Source: Liriodendron chinense (lineage: Eukaryota; Streptophyta; Magnoliopsida; Magnoliales; Magnoliaceae). From it: a stretch of 64,000 bases of DNA. A program made the translations under genes and the position numbers. The notes beneath the pieces were generated by a model that searched no databases, was not told where the DNA came from, and saw only the letters and a program-made list of their open reading frames with translations. Below, piece by piece: positions 21,237-32,326 of the stretch (position 1 is its first letter; every line of letters starts with the position of its first letter). Location of the stretch: positions 6,881,966-6,945,965 of the forward strand of contig ML058433.1 of assembly GCA_003013855.2 (NCBI GenBank), given 5' to 3'.

Positions 21237-23495
21237 TCTCGGCGGCTTACTTCCTAAAGCTTTTCTCTCTCATTTGGTGCGTGGAAGGAGGTTTTATATC
21301 CTGGGACAGGATAACCAACTAATCCCTGCGTTAACGTGTCTGTTTTTTTTTTCTTTTTTTCTTTTTCATAAATTAATCAAATCTAACGTCTCCGTTTTGA
21401 TAGTCCGCGGCCTAGTGATGGATGGGGTGACCCATCCCACGGTTCAAAACGGGCAATGATCGCTTTTAAATTTATGTCCCTTTTAAGGTCTTGGATGGAT
21501 AGGATCATTTGATTGGTGCTAGAGTTTTAAAATGTGGGCCCATCCATGGCAGGGATCCATTGATGGACATTTCTGTAATCCTACGAGGAGTTGCTTCAGA
21601 TACAGTGGGAGAATTTGACCATCCTTTGGCATCCATGCAAAAAGTGGGCCCAAATATAGATATGTGTGGTGGCCCTGAAAGCCTGATTGGTGGGCATTTC
21701 CTTTTCGACAAACCATATTTTATTCATAAACGATACATTCAATGGCCCACCGAACAGAGAGCTGAGTCATCCTTGTGGTTAGAATTTCAGGGTCATGACC
21801 CATCTGAGGTGGTTTTAACTTATTGAACAGTTTGGATCTGGTACACATATGAGTCTCATACAGCGCATGTCATGCATGCACATGGGTGGCCATACCCATA
21901 CGCTCCAGCATACTAGTGTCTTCTCTTTTACGAATTGAAAATCATTGAAAAGGAGGTTCCATCTATCCATGGATCACATAGCACCATCCATTGCCATCAT
22001 TGTTTTTGTTAGTACCATTTTAGTAAGCAAGAAAAGAAAAGAAAAGAAAAGAAAGCAGCGGAGGAGAGAAGGGATGCAATTGCTTTAGTAAGTCGTCACT
22101 TGAAGCTAAAGAAAAAAACGCAGGGAGCGGTTGTCTTCACCAAATTGTTGTTGGGACAGAAACACACTACCTAAACGTGTATCATTATATTATATAATTA
22201 CTTGACCCTTCCTTTCACCATATAATCGCACTTCTATTCCTTAGTGGGACCAGCCGACATTTAATAATCCTCATGATCTCTAAGGGACGCCGATTATCGG
22301 CCTATATATGTGTGGTACACACATGTCACGTGTCTATGTTGATCCAGACGACGCACATGTGGGCCGTGAGTCATTGGCTCGTGACAAAAGCCACTTTGAT
22401 TCATGAATGGATTTTTTGTAATTGATGTAGAATGGGTTGCTGATTATTTCATGGGCAGGTAGACCAAAAGAAGACCGGTCCGGGTCAAAAGGGATCCGGA
22501 CTATCATGACTGGCCGTTTCTAGCCATCCGGAATAAGTTTCTGTACATATAATATATCATTTTGGGTAGCTCAAGCTACTTTAGCCACCCAACCCTGCTA
22601 CACCGGGTTGCCCATGCCGGAATCGCGAGATTCGTCCGTATCGACGGTCATTAAGCTAGTTTATTTTCAATTTTACTATTTATAGTAAGTATTAATTCAA
22701 TCATAACTTTGGATATGTAGGGTTTTAGAGTTAGTGCCCAACATGAAAAAGGGCTTAATATTTAGAAGAACAACATGGTTGGGCCTGTTTGATAACTTTC
22801 TATTTTTGGCCGAAAACCAAGAGTTCTAGTAGGATTGAATGACTTCTATAAATAGTAAGTTTACTATTATAGTAAGTTGCGTTTTCTTGGAGTTTGAGTT
22901 TGAGTTGGAGTCTGGTACTTTACGTAGGGTTTAGTTTCCTATTTATATGCATTGTAATTCTGTTTCTATACATTCAATATATTAAAAATAATTATTCGAA
23001 ATTAATTCCTCTTTTTATCCTTTTATTTCTTCTCGTGGATTCGAGAAACAGTCGGTTAGGGAGACAGTAATCGACCTACCACGTCCTCCCTGTGTTAGTA
23101 ACTGAGGGAGAACCATCTTTGACTGTGTGATTTCTGATGCCCACTTGCATGCCACCAATCAATAGACTAAGATTGTCCAAACATTATAGCTTTTGGAGTA
23201 AGGCCCACCTATATGAGAAGAAATTAGGAATTTGTGCATTTTGGATAGGACTATTTTTCTTCCATTTTCCTAAATTTTCTTTTAATTTTTAACCAATTCA
23301 ATATGGATTATTCAATTGCTTACTTGATGTTTGTGTGCCATTAAGTGGACCTTTTTTTTTTAATCAATTTTTAAAATTTTACTTCTAGTTTTTAACATGT
23401 GAAGATGATTCGGATACCATGTGATGTTTATATCGGAGATCTATAAAGCCTGTGAGATGAATGGGTGGTGACATGTGGTATTGCAGATGAATGAT
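21237..23495. other. IRX9 upstream region, no gene seen
   Basis: Non-coding, AT-rich sequence. A segment at about 22440-23120 looks like a promoter or LTR fragment (CTATAAATAG at about 22842; TGTAATTCTG then ATTCAATATATT further on) but has no definable ends. A GAAAA tract is present near 22031-22052. Confidence 0.5.
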
Positions 23496-25544
23496 TGTTC
23501 GCTTCCCCAAGTGTAGGGTTGCGATGTAGTAATAATCTCGGTAAGACCGAGGTCGATCCACAGGGAAGGAAGTAAACAATTCCAACTATCCTAATAACTA
23601 GAATCTTAAGAGGTTTGTGAAATTGGTTTTGAACATAAAATAGAAAATCTGATAATGAAAAGATAACTAGAGCATCAAGGATCCACTTATAGCTCTCCTT
23701 AGATGCATAATTCGCTATGGTTTCTCACTTTCTCAACTAGAATCGATATTAAGATCTATCTAGTCGGATGATAGAGCTGTTAAACCAAACAATCTGTCAT
23801 ATGTAAGTTCAATGCATAGGATTCACTCAATGTAGGCTGAGCTGAGCATGCTCAATTGCATAAGTCATTCCCCATTCCAAAAGGTTCAGTTCACAATCAT
23901 AACCATCCTCAAGTCCTGTCACAAGACAAGGCTAGATCATAATTTGAACTTGATTCAAATCACATGCACAATCCATACATATTACAGAAATTCAGAAAAG
24001 TAGAACTTTGGTAGGAAGTCCCCACATGAAGATCATAGTACTAGAGCGCACTCCAATTCCTCGGATCATATAGGTCTAGACTGATGCAAACCAATTAAGA
24101 ATTTAAGTAATTCTCCAAACATCCATGAGTCATCATAAGACTAAGAAAAACTACTTAAAGCTTGTATAAACTTCAAACCATAGTTCATAATCATGAATAC
24201 CAATCTTAAAACCAATAAAACGAATTAAACAATCTAAGAAAACTATAAGGTTCACCTCTTAGCTCTAGCTAAGAGATTAGCTAATGAAAAGCATATTAAA
24301 AATAAAACTAGAACTAAGAAAAGGAAGAAAAACTAGCTGGAGGAGGCTAGGAAGCCTCCTATGACTTGAACTCCTTGCTCCCCACGTCCTTGGTTGCCTT
24401 AGAATAGAAGAGAGCACCTCCTTTTATAGTGCAGCAATAGTACAGCAACATAGCAGAATTTGTTTCGCTTGGTACGGTTTAACCAATGGTCGGATTGCCT
24501 TCAAATTTGATTTGTAGCTTCCTTGTAATGTGATCTTCCTCATAGATGATTTATATTTCCAAGGTTATTCTCTGAATGGGCCCACCAATCATATCACCGA
24601 CCGCCTCTCAAAATCGCGCACTTCGAATACCTTCAGAACCAGTCATCTTGCTTTCAACGTTTCGGAGTGTACAGATGTCGGATTGATCTCAAATTTTGAA
24701 TATTGGTAGAAAACTTCCTCCTCTACATGATAGATGGATTAGATTGTCCAAAACAATCCCAAAATGTAGTCCAAAAATTAGAACACTTAGGGCTTTTATA
24801 AACTCTGCGCAGTTGGATCTTTCTGGACGGTCCATCTTTGTTCAACCGGTACGATCAAACCACACATCCTTTTGATCTAAAACTTTGTGGTTATTCATAT
24901 ATGGATGTGTTCTAGAAGATGGTTAAAGTAGATTCTTCATATCATCAATGATGAGTCACCTGGACCGGCCCAGAGTGGAGTAGGCAGAATCTGGAACTTT
25001 CTGGACAGTTCGTATTGTTTTGGCCACCACGATCAATCCGTAGCTCCGATCGACACAAAACCACTTGGGTTAGTTCGGCGTCGAGCTCCTCTTCGACATG
25101 AATGTGTTGGATTTTCAAATATCATTAAGATGAGCCTAGAAAATGGGTCTGAAAAACTAAAAATGGAAATGGCCTGCAGTCTGTAATCTGAAATCTGGAA
25201 TTTGCATGGCCGACCGGTCAAGACTGGTCGAACAGGGCTGGCCGACCGGTCAAGACCGGTCTAGCCTGTCTGGATGGCAGTCCAGCAACATGTGAAGACT
25301 TTTCTACCCATGGCCGACCTGTCACGCCCCAAATTCGGTTCTCGACGTCCATTCGCTGTAACCCGAATTCAGAGGTGGCAGCCTCCGTAGTACCCCGATC
25401 TCGGATCCTAACCCCACACGCCAGGTTCCGATCCTGGGATACCACAAGGAGGATTTTAGGGTCTGAATTTTTTTTTTTGAAAACATGAGCATCACAATAT
25501 GAGTACCATCAAAGACAAACACAATAATTCCACTAAATCATTTC

Positions 25545-25554
25545 GTTTATATAC
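25545..25554 (-). promoter_or_regulatory. Putative TATA box of the giant LTR
   Basis: GTATATAAAC on the minus strand, about 225 bp before the LTR end in element orientation; the second copy is at 32552-32561. It is the best-placed TATA-like element for a transcript that enters the PBS and internal ORF. Confidence 0.45.
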
Positions 25555-27825
25555 AGTACTGGAAAGTAAATATACAATGCGTAAATATAAAAACTGTGCA
25601 CACTTCGGCACCTCCTGCTACTGCACTACAAACTCCAACTCAACGTTGCTGATACACTCTGGTATAACCTGCAGCGTAACAAACGCGCATAAGCTTCGAA
25701 CGAAGCTTCGTGAGTGCGTGTGTGCGTGCACAATGCGTATGACAAGCATGATAAATATCAGAGTAAGCAGTAAAGCATGATGAGAACTCAAGACTTCGCC
25801 AAATTAGGCTACACGATCATGTGATATGAATAACCAGTCTATCACGGCTATGCAAGCATGCAATACATATAACTAGCCTACCATGGCTATGCAAGCATGC
25901 AATGCAGGTAACCAGCCTACCAAGGCTATAAACTCATACTATGCAATGGCCTACAGGGCCTAATGTCACATACGATGATCCAATGCATGTATGCAAATCA
26001 CCACCTCTCAGTACAGTGGTCCAGATACGAACAGTCATAACGCGATCACGTAAGCAATGCAGGACTCGGAACTGGTAGCTCGCCAGTGTGGTAGCTCGTC
26101 CAGGCTTACAGCCTCGCCCACATCACACCCGCCCACATCAGGTCCGTCCCACACCATACAGAACATCAGTCACATCACTGATACCAATACCATCTCTGAA
26201 ACGGAACATCACCGGGGTCTCACAGACCTCACTACTCACCAGTAGAATGCCAAAGCCTATCTGGTGCAATAGCGGACCTACTCACAGCTGGTCAAACTCA
26301 ACCCCCTTTGCCAACACTCTTCCGGCAGGTTAGGTCAGACCTCCTTCCAAACTGACCACGTGCAGTGGATAACACCGCCGTTTGGTATTCGGCATACTGG
26401 TGTATGATTAAACCACCCGGTCCTTGAATGGAGCACCCACCTTGGTACCAACGGGATCAGGGACTTTCACCCAGGGACATCTTTGGCATCCAGTTTAAAG
26501 ATCACATATTTCCGGTGTTCTGCAAACCACGATGGAGCTGTGGTTGCAACGTAGTAACCATGCTATATGCGGCACAAGCAGACGGTGCGAAATGCAACCA
26601 TGCATACAAACGTGGGACGACATGCCCGTGCAAGTCTCCAAAGAGCACCATAAAACTATAAGGTCTCAAACACAATGTCACCGTCAGCTGGTAATGAACT
26701 GCACGACAATCACGACCGATATGGCCGGTTGATACAAGACAATCAGATGAGCCAAGCATTCATGATGCATGAGTCAAGTATACAGTATGAGTGCCAACAA
26801 GTAGCCCATCTACCACGATGGCAATAAATCAATCTAGTCCAACCTATTTGAGATATGATTAAGATGAGGGGACACATATGAATGATCGAGTCATAGTGCG
26901 GGATGTCGCTAGCCAGGGAATCTCGCACCAAGGGCTACAAGGTATGCTAAGCTATTCCTACCATACAGTGTAAGTCAGGATGATAGATTCCTGTCCTCGA
27001 ATAGTCCCATACCTATTGGAGAGGTTTGCGATAGAGAGCACGTGAATTACATTTGCGCGACTACATCTCGAATGCTTTATGAATGCGTTTATGCCCTAGT
27101 GGTCCCCAACTAACAATGGTGATTCGGGATGCATACTCATTACACATGCATGGTGGTCGTCGAAGCATATAGTATAAAGATCATATATGAGTATTCTAAC
27201 AACACTACGTGTGGCAACAGACATATCAAAAATAGCATAAAAAGATAATTCACTTATAATACAAGCAAACATAAAGAGATAAGACTCTAAATGGATGGTA
27301 TACAACAACACAGATGGTCCAACAACTGAACGGTGTGGATTAACCTTCAATATTCAGATAACCCAAATGGAAAGGAAATGATTGAAAACACTACCGACAC
27401 ATCAAAGGTAGAACCTACTTGAGCGGCAAGAGTGGAATACTCAAAATCATGCCGAGACCCATAATCCTGTAGTACAGTTGAGATAAACACGATGAATGGT
27501 CCGTAAAAGGAATATTATAGGACGTATCGAAAGATAGACAGGTTATGACAGAGAATCATAAATGGTAGGGAAATCTGAGACAGATGATCAATACGATGAG
27601 GTCCAAAAGAGACGACAGGTCTAACCTCATACTACAAGATAGGCTCCATATAATGGATGGCCTAGATGACATACGAACGTCGAGGATGAGCCCCACACTC
27701 GCCCTAAAGGTAAACGGACGGTGTGGATGAGATATACACGATATGGTAGTCTTTTAATAGTTAGGTACAAGGGTAGAAGGGGTGAGTCATATGAGTATAC
27801 AAGCTGAGTTGCTAAGATCAATCAA

Positions 27826-27905
27826 CATGGTGAGTCAACAAGGTGAGTCAACAAGGCGGGTCAACAAAGCGGGTCAACATGGTGAGTTAACAAGGTGAAT
27901 TGACA
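27826..27905 (-). promoter_or_regulatory. Tandem W-box-like array in the giant U3
   Basis: About six imperfect 13-14-bp repeats of the type GGTGAGTCAACAA. On the element's sense strand four of them read GTTGACTC or GTTGACCC, matching the WRKY-binding W-box core TTGACY. The identical array is at 34833-34912 in the other LTR. Confidence 0.5.
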
Positions 27906-28339
27906 AGACGGTTCCACAGGGTGAGTTTAAGAAGGTAGCCCTGTGACTTGGATCAAGCAAACTCTAAGGATGACCTTTCAATAAGGATTTACACAACTAA
28001 TCATCAAGGTGGATCCATAGGATGGACAACGCAGTCATTCGAATACGCACACTAAGGTGGTCCCAAGGGCCATCCTGTAGATAACATGCTAGGGTTCATT
28101 CATTTGGATGGTTTGGATTAAGCACAAAATTAAGGCGGTCCTAATGGATGGCCAACATACATATCGCACCATGGAGGCCAATAGCTGACGTGGATAGAAC
28201 ACATGCATAACAAGGTGGACCCGTGGTTGGGTATAACCGCACAAAGGAGTGGGGAAGCCACATACATCAATGAGCTACAACAGTTTGGGATCAACCCGAT
28301 ATTTGTGCTTTACCACTAATCAAGTGAGATGGTAAACAA

Positions 28340-30620
28340 ACACCATGGTGGGGCCCGCACGCCACACGTGTGGAACCCTACCCATGGTTGAGTGACTTAT
28401 TAACAAGAAGAATGGCAAATAAATATAACAGATGGGTCCTGTAAAGTTTCCAATGGTAAGCATTCAATCACCCTTATTTTCTACATGTGGCCCACCTAAA
28501 ATTGGGCCCACACCTTTACCAAGAAGAACGACAAAGTATCCCCAACATTCATCAAGGTGGGACCCAAAATTGGGCCCCATCACCTTTGGTTAGATGGAAA
28601 AATAAACATTACAATGGCCCCAAGGAAGGTTTCAAAGGTGGGCATCAATGACCGCTGTTTCCCTACAATGTGGTCCACTTGAGGTTTGTATTTACCTCAT
28701 TATGAGGGCCCCCGGCCCTAAAATAACATGGAAAAACAGATGGGCGGCATACATAAAACAGATACATCGTGGTGGGACCCATAGAGCATAGCACCCAAAT
28801 GGGCCCCAAGCATTTTGAATCAAACTAACATTTTTGTTTCCCCCTTCACCCATATCCATGTGATCTTATGAACAGGTTAAATGACAAATAAAACATCACT
28901 GTAGAGCCTGGGAAGGTTTCAACGGTGGAGATCATAATTCCCACTGTTCCCATGGCATGGTCCACGTGACATTTGGATATGCTTCAATTTTGGCTCAGCC
29001 ACTAAAATGAGCTGGAAAAGCATGTGGGCGGAATAGATAAGGCACGTACATTATAGGTGGGCCCAACGAGTGGGGCCCATTGCCATGCCCAGAGAGGGCT
29101 GCGCCGCTGGGCAGCAGCGTCCCCTGGACGCTGTCTGTCCAGTGGCCAGCTCCCATATTTTTTTTATTTTGTTATTATTTTTTTTATTTATTTATTTATA
29201 TCCTCTCTGCAAGTGGGGCCCACAAGCTTTTGATCAATCTGATATTTTTGTTTTCCCTTCTTACATGCATGTGTGAACTTATGCACAGGTTGGATCTCAA
29301 ATAAACATCATGGTGGGCCATAGGTAGGTTTCAACGGTAGGGCCATTGTCCCTACTGTTTTCTGTGGTGGGGTCCACTGAAGATTTGGATCTGTCTCATT
29401 CTTGGAGTCATGACTTAAAATGATCTCCCCAAACGGATGAACGGTGTGGATTACAGCACATGCATCATGGTGGGACCCACAACTGGGCCACCAGCTGGGA
29501 CGAGCCAGCGTCCAAGGACGCTGGTACGCCCAGCGCGTCAGAGCCCTCCTCCTTTCTTTCTTTCTTTCTTCTTCTTTTTTTTTTTTTTTTTGTTTTTCAA
29601 TGGTTATCGTTGAGTGGGGCCCACATAAAGGTGATCCACTCCGTTCATCAGCTGGGCCATCTCATGGTGGGTCCAATGAGCCCAATATTGGATATATTAC
29701 GGGGTCTACAAACATCAGTGTGGGCCGAAGCAGTTTCGACAGTGGACATCATTCACCCCACTGTTTCATGTGGTGCGGCCCACTTAAGAATTGAATATGC
29801 TTCACATTTGGGCCTTAGCCCTAAACTGATATGGTAAAACAGATAGACGGCGTGGATGGAACATAAACATCAAGGTGGGTCCCACGAGTGGGGACCCCAG
29901 CCAATGCCCAAGGTGACGCTGGACGTTCCAGCGTCAAACGTCCAGACGCTGGACGTCCAGAGTCCTTCTTTTCTCTTTATTTTTTTTTTATATATAGTGG
30001 TTATTTCAAGTGGGGCCCACTTATGGACAATCCACCCCCTCCATCATGTTCCCCAGCTCATTGGGGTTCTAACAAGCCCAATATTGGGCAGGTAATATGG
30101 TCCACAAACATCACGGTGGGTCCAAGAAGTCTCAACAGTCGTTTCCACTGTTTTCTATGGTGTGGTCCACCTGAGATCTGGATCTACTTCATTTTTGGTG
30201 GCCAGCCCTAAAATGGGCTGGAGAAACAAATGGACGGCGTGGATTACATACATACATCAAGGTGGGTCCCACGAGTGGGGACCCACGGTCAACCACCAAA
30301 GCCCCAGCGCTGCTGGGCAGCAGCGTCCTCTGGACGCTGGCTGTCCAGCGGCCTTCTCCTTCATCCTTTTCTTCTTCTTCTTTTTTTTTCTTTTTTTTTT
30401 TTTTATAAATTCAAGTGGGGCCACATGTGCAAGATCCACTCCATCCATCAGCTGGGCCATCACATGGTGGGCCCACATGGTGGACAGCGGGGATGAACTA
30501 CATACATCATGGTGGCTGTTGGCCACACTAAATATGCCACAAAATAGGTCCCAAAGTGGGATCCACACCATCAAAGGGTGGGACCCATTCATGGACGATC
30601 CAGCCCATCCATCTCATTGC
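28340..30620. repeat. Array of ~400-bp foldback-repeat modules inside the giant LTR
   Basis: The phrase 'gtggtccacttgag..ttggatct...ggacggcgtggat..acatcaaggtgggtccca' recurs with its centre at about 28668, 28954, 29363, 29769 and 30158, i.e. spacings of 286, 409, 406 and 389 bp. The last four modules each contain a short hairpin of CAGCGTCC/GGACGCTG type (29115-29133, 29506-29523, 29915-29935, 30321-30339) followed by a T-rich tract. The same array is in the other LTR at 35347-37627. The modules are related to the foldback elements in the IRX9 intron. Confidence 0.8.
29915..29935. repeat. Perfect 9-bp-stem hairpin in the LTR module
   Basis: GACGCTGGA and TCCAGCGTC separated by CGT, followed by further copies of ACGTCCAG/CTGGACGT. 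Equivalent hairpins occupy the same position in the neighbouring modules. Confidence 0.8.
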
Positions 30621-31407
30621 CCATCACAAGGTGGGACCAAGGAAAGAAAACGAAAGGTAAACGAGAAAAAAGGGGGAAAGGGGTGCACTCACAATGATGG
30701 TTGGACGGTTGGATTGCCGATCGGACGGTCCGGATGATGATCGGGGTCCTCCAAGCTTGATCTTCACCTTCAATCTCTCTCTTTCTCTCTTGATCTCCCT
30801 CTAAATCTCTCTCTAAACTCACTCAATCTCTCAAATCTCTCTACTTCTCTCTCTTCTTTCTCTTCTCTCTCTTCTCTCTCTCTCTCTCTCTCTCCCTCTC
30901 TCTCTCTCTCTCAAATCTTGGAATAGAGAAGGCCACCCCCCCCCACGTATGGCTCTTGTATGGGAAGAGGGGGGTGCATGATGTCATGATGATGATGATG
31001 ATGATGGGAGAGAGCATGAGAGGTATGGGTTGTGGTTGACTTTTGGTGAGAGAGGATGGGGTGGGTATGGTGATGATGGCTAGATAATGATGGGGGTATG
31101 GGTGAGGGTGATAGTGATAGATTTGACATGTTGTTGGAAATTGTGCAAGTGGGGCCCACGCCACACGCGCGTTGCGTGGCCCACCTCGAATTGCACGAAC
31201 GTATGCATCTTACACACCGGGTATCGCAATGGGGCGTGCCGCGCGGCGTTGGAATCGTGGCGCCCGCGCGGTCGCAAGGGTACAAGTCTTGGGGTCGTTG
31301 TGGTACTAAATCAGGGTCGCGATCAAGGCTCTCTAATCTGGTCCGTCCGGGACGTACCGGTACCGAAACTAAACGTACGGAGGGCAATTCAGGGTACGGG
31401 TCTTACA

Positions 31408-31420
31408 ACTCTCCCCTCCT
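31408..31420 (-). other. Polypurine tract of the giant-LTR element
   Basis: AGGAGGGGAGAGT on the minus strand, directly abutting the LTR start TGTAAGACCC at 31407. The right-edge Tekay element has an equivalent TAGGGGGGAGAGT at 60828-60840. Confidence 0.8.
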
Positions 31421-31630
31421 TATAAAAATTTCGTCCTCGAAATTCACAACGAAACGAAGTCAAAGCAAACCACACATATATATAGATAGAAGCTAAAAAG
31501 TATACGAAAATCAATGAAAGTTTGCAACATCGCTAAGTCCACATAGCATGCGTACAGCTCTTGATGGTGTCAATCTCCTCTGGTGTCTACCGCAAAATGT
31601 CGGGGTCGAGGGAACAACGCTCTAGTACTG

Positions 31631-32125
31631 CTACTGACGGGATGGGCAGTCCCTAACTCGGTGTCCAATCTCGCCACACTTGAAACAAGTGCCCTTGAAT
31701 GGCTTTTGGAGGTCGGGTGCTCTTGGTGTCGTAGGCGGCTTCCGCGGATGAACCTTCCTTTGACGCCTAGTTCTTCGAGGACCTACGATCGGAGGGATTG
31801 GTGCAATCGGTGCTCTGCGCCATGGTTGTTGTTTAGGTGCTCTTGGTCGCTGAGGGCATTCCTTCCTTCGATGGCCGGCTTCACCGCACTCGAAACAGTG
31901 ACCTGAGATCCGCGATGGGGTCTTCTCTGAAAACTGTGTTGTCTGGGAACTGCTAGGGGAGAACTTCCTCTTCCTGCTGTCACTCGGGGGTGCTTGTTGT
32001 TGCTCGAACAAAGCGGTCATCAACCGGAGCATCCCTTGGAATTGCTCTGCGCTTACTAGGGTGACAGGTGCTAACTCTGGCTGGGACGTACCAGCCTCAA
32101 CTTCAGCTACTGGTGTCGTGTCCAT
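31631..32125 (-). CDS. Gag-like protein with two CCHC zinc knuckles, no capsid domain
   Basis: A 164-aa frame, the only intact ORF inside the giant-LTR element. The N-terminus (MDTTPVAEVEAGTSQPE...; SAEQFQGMLRLMTALFEQQQA, a possible short helix at about residues 25-46) resembles the start of Tekay/Del gag. It is followed by a basic, Ser-rich linker and two zinc knuckles, CFECGEAGHRRKEC (about 76-89) and CFKCGEIGHRVRDC (about 147-160), both CX2CX4HX4C, separated by an Arg/Pro-rich stretch. The retrotransposon gag (capsid) domain that normally sits before the knuckles is missing, and the frame ends in a stop just after the second knuckle with no protease. A nucleocapsid-like RNA-binding role is inferred from the motifs. 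The ORF is open and reads from a Met close to the PBS, as expected of a translated product. Confidence 0.75.
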   Translation of the reverse strand: MDTTPVAEVEAGTSQPELAPVTLVSAEQFQGMLRLMTALFEQQQAPPSDSRKRKFSPSSSQTTQFSEKTPSRISGHCFECGEAGHRRKECPQRPRAPKQQPWRRAPIAPIPPIVGPRRTRRQRKVHPRKPPTTPRAPDLQKPFKGTCFKCGEIGHRVRDCPSRQ

Positions 32126-32309
32126 CTTTAAAAAAGAAGGGACAAGAAACCCTTAGCCTCAGAAAACTGCAAACATATTACGATTAAAGAACTATACCAT
32201 TGGGAATCCTAGTGATTCTAAGTTCGCAAACATCAACAAGTGAGGGGTGATCTAATCCTAAAATACTAAGTAGAAACATTGTGTTGTTCACAGGTAGCTC
32301 CCAAGTCAT

Positions 32310-32321
32310 GCTCTGATACCA
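32310..32321 (-). other. Primer-binding site, tRNA-iMet type
   Basis: TGGTATCAGAGC on the minus strand, five bases from the LTR end at 32327. It matches the complement of the plant initiator tRNA-Met 3' end, the usual primer of Tekay/Del and most chromoviruses. Confidence 0.92.
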
Positions 32322-32326
32322 ACTCC

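Larger units (their letters stand above)
25320..31407 (-). repeat. Giant LTR, left copy (3' LTR in element orientation)
   Basis: 6,088 bp. In element orientation it begins at 31407 and ends at 25320. It contains CT-rich and GAT tracts (30771-31002), a block of about five foldback-repeat modules (28340-30620) with hairpins, a W-box-like array (27826-27905), and a TATA box near the end (25545-25554), implying a U3 of about 5.85 kb and only about 0.2 kb of R-U5. Confidence 0.93.
31408..32326 (-). other. 919-bp internal region of the giant-LTR element
   Basis: In element orientation: 5-bp spacer, PBS, about 190 bp leader, the 164-aa ORF (32125-31631), about 220 bp of 3' sequence and the PPT. The 3' portion (TATAAAAATTTCGTCCTCGAAATT..) is recognisably related to the corresponding part of the right-edge Tekay element (60828-60880). 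Confidence 0.88.

Noticed and set aside
29444..29794. 116-aa plus-strand frame with a poly-Phe/Ser stretch, and similar frames at 30162-30737 and 36443-36841
   Set aside because: They are readings of poly-pyrimidine tracts and repeat modules in the LTR; homopolymer changes between the two LTR copies shift the frames freely, so they are not conserved as proteins.
30911..31387. 158-aa His/Pro-rich frame (minus) and its copy at 37918-38394
   Set aside because: It translates GAT/CT microsatellites and GC-rich LTR sequence; it is present only because both giant LTRs are identical and has no recognisable domain.
32310..32321. Part of an initiator tRNA gene
   Set aside because: Only the 12-base complement of the tRNA 3' end is present, at the position expected of an LTR primer-binding site.
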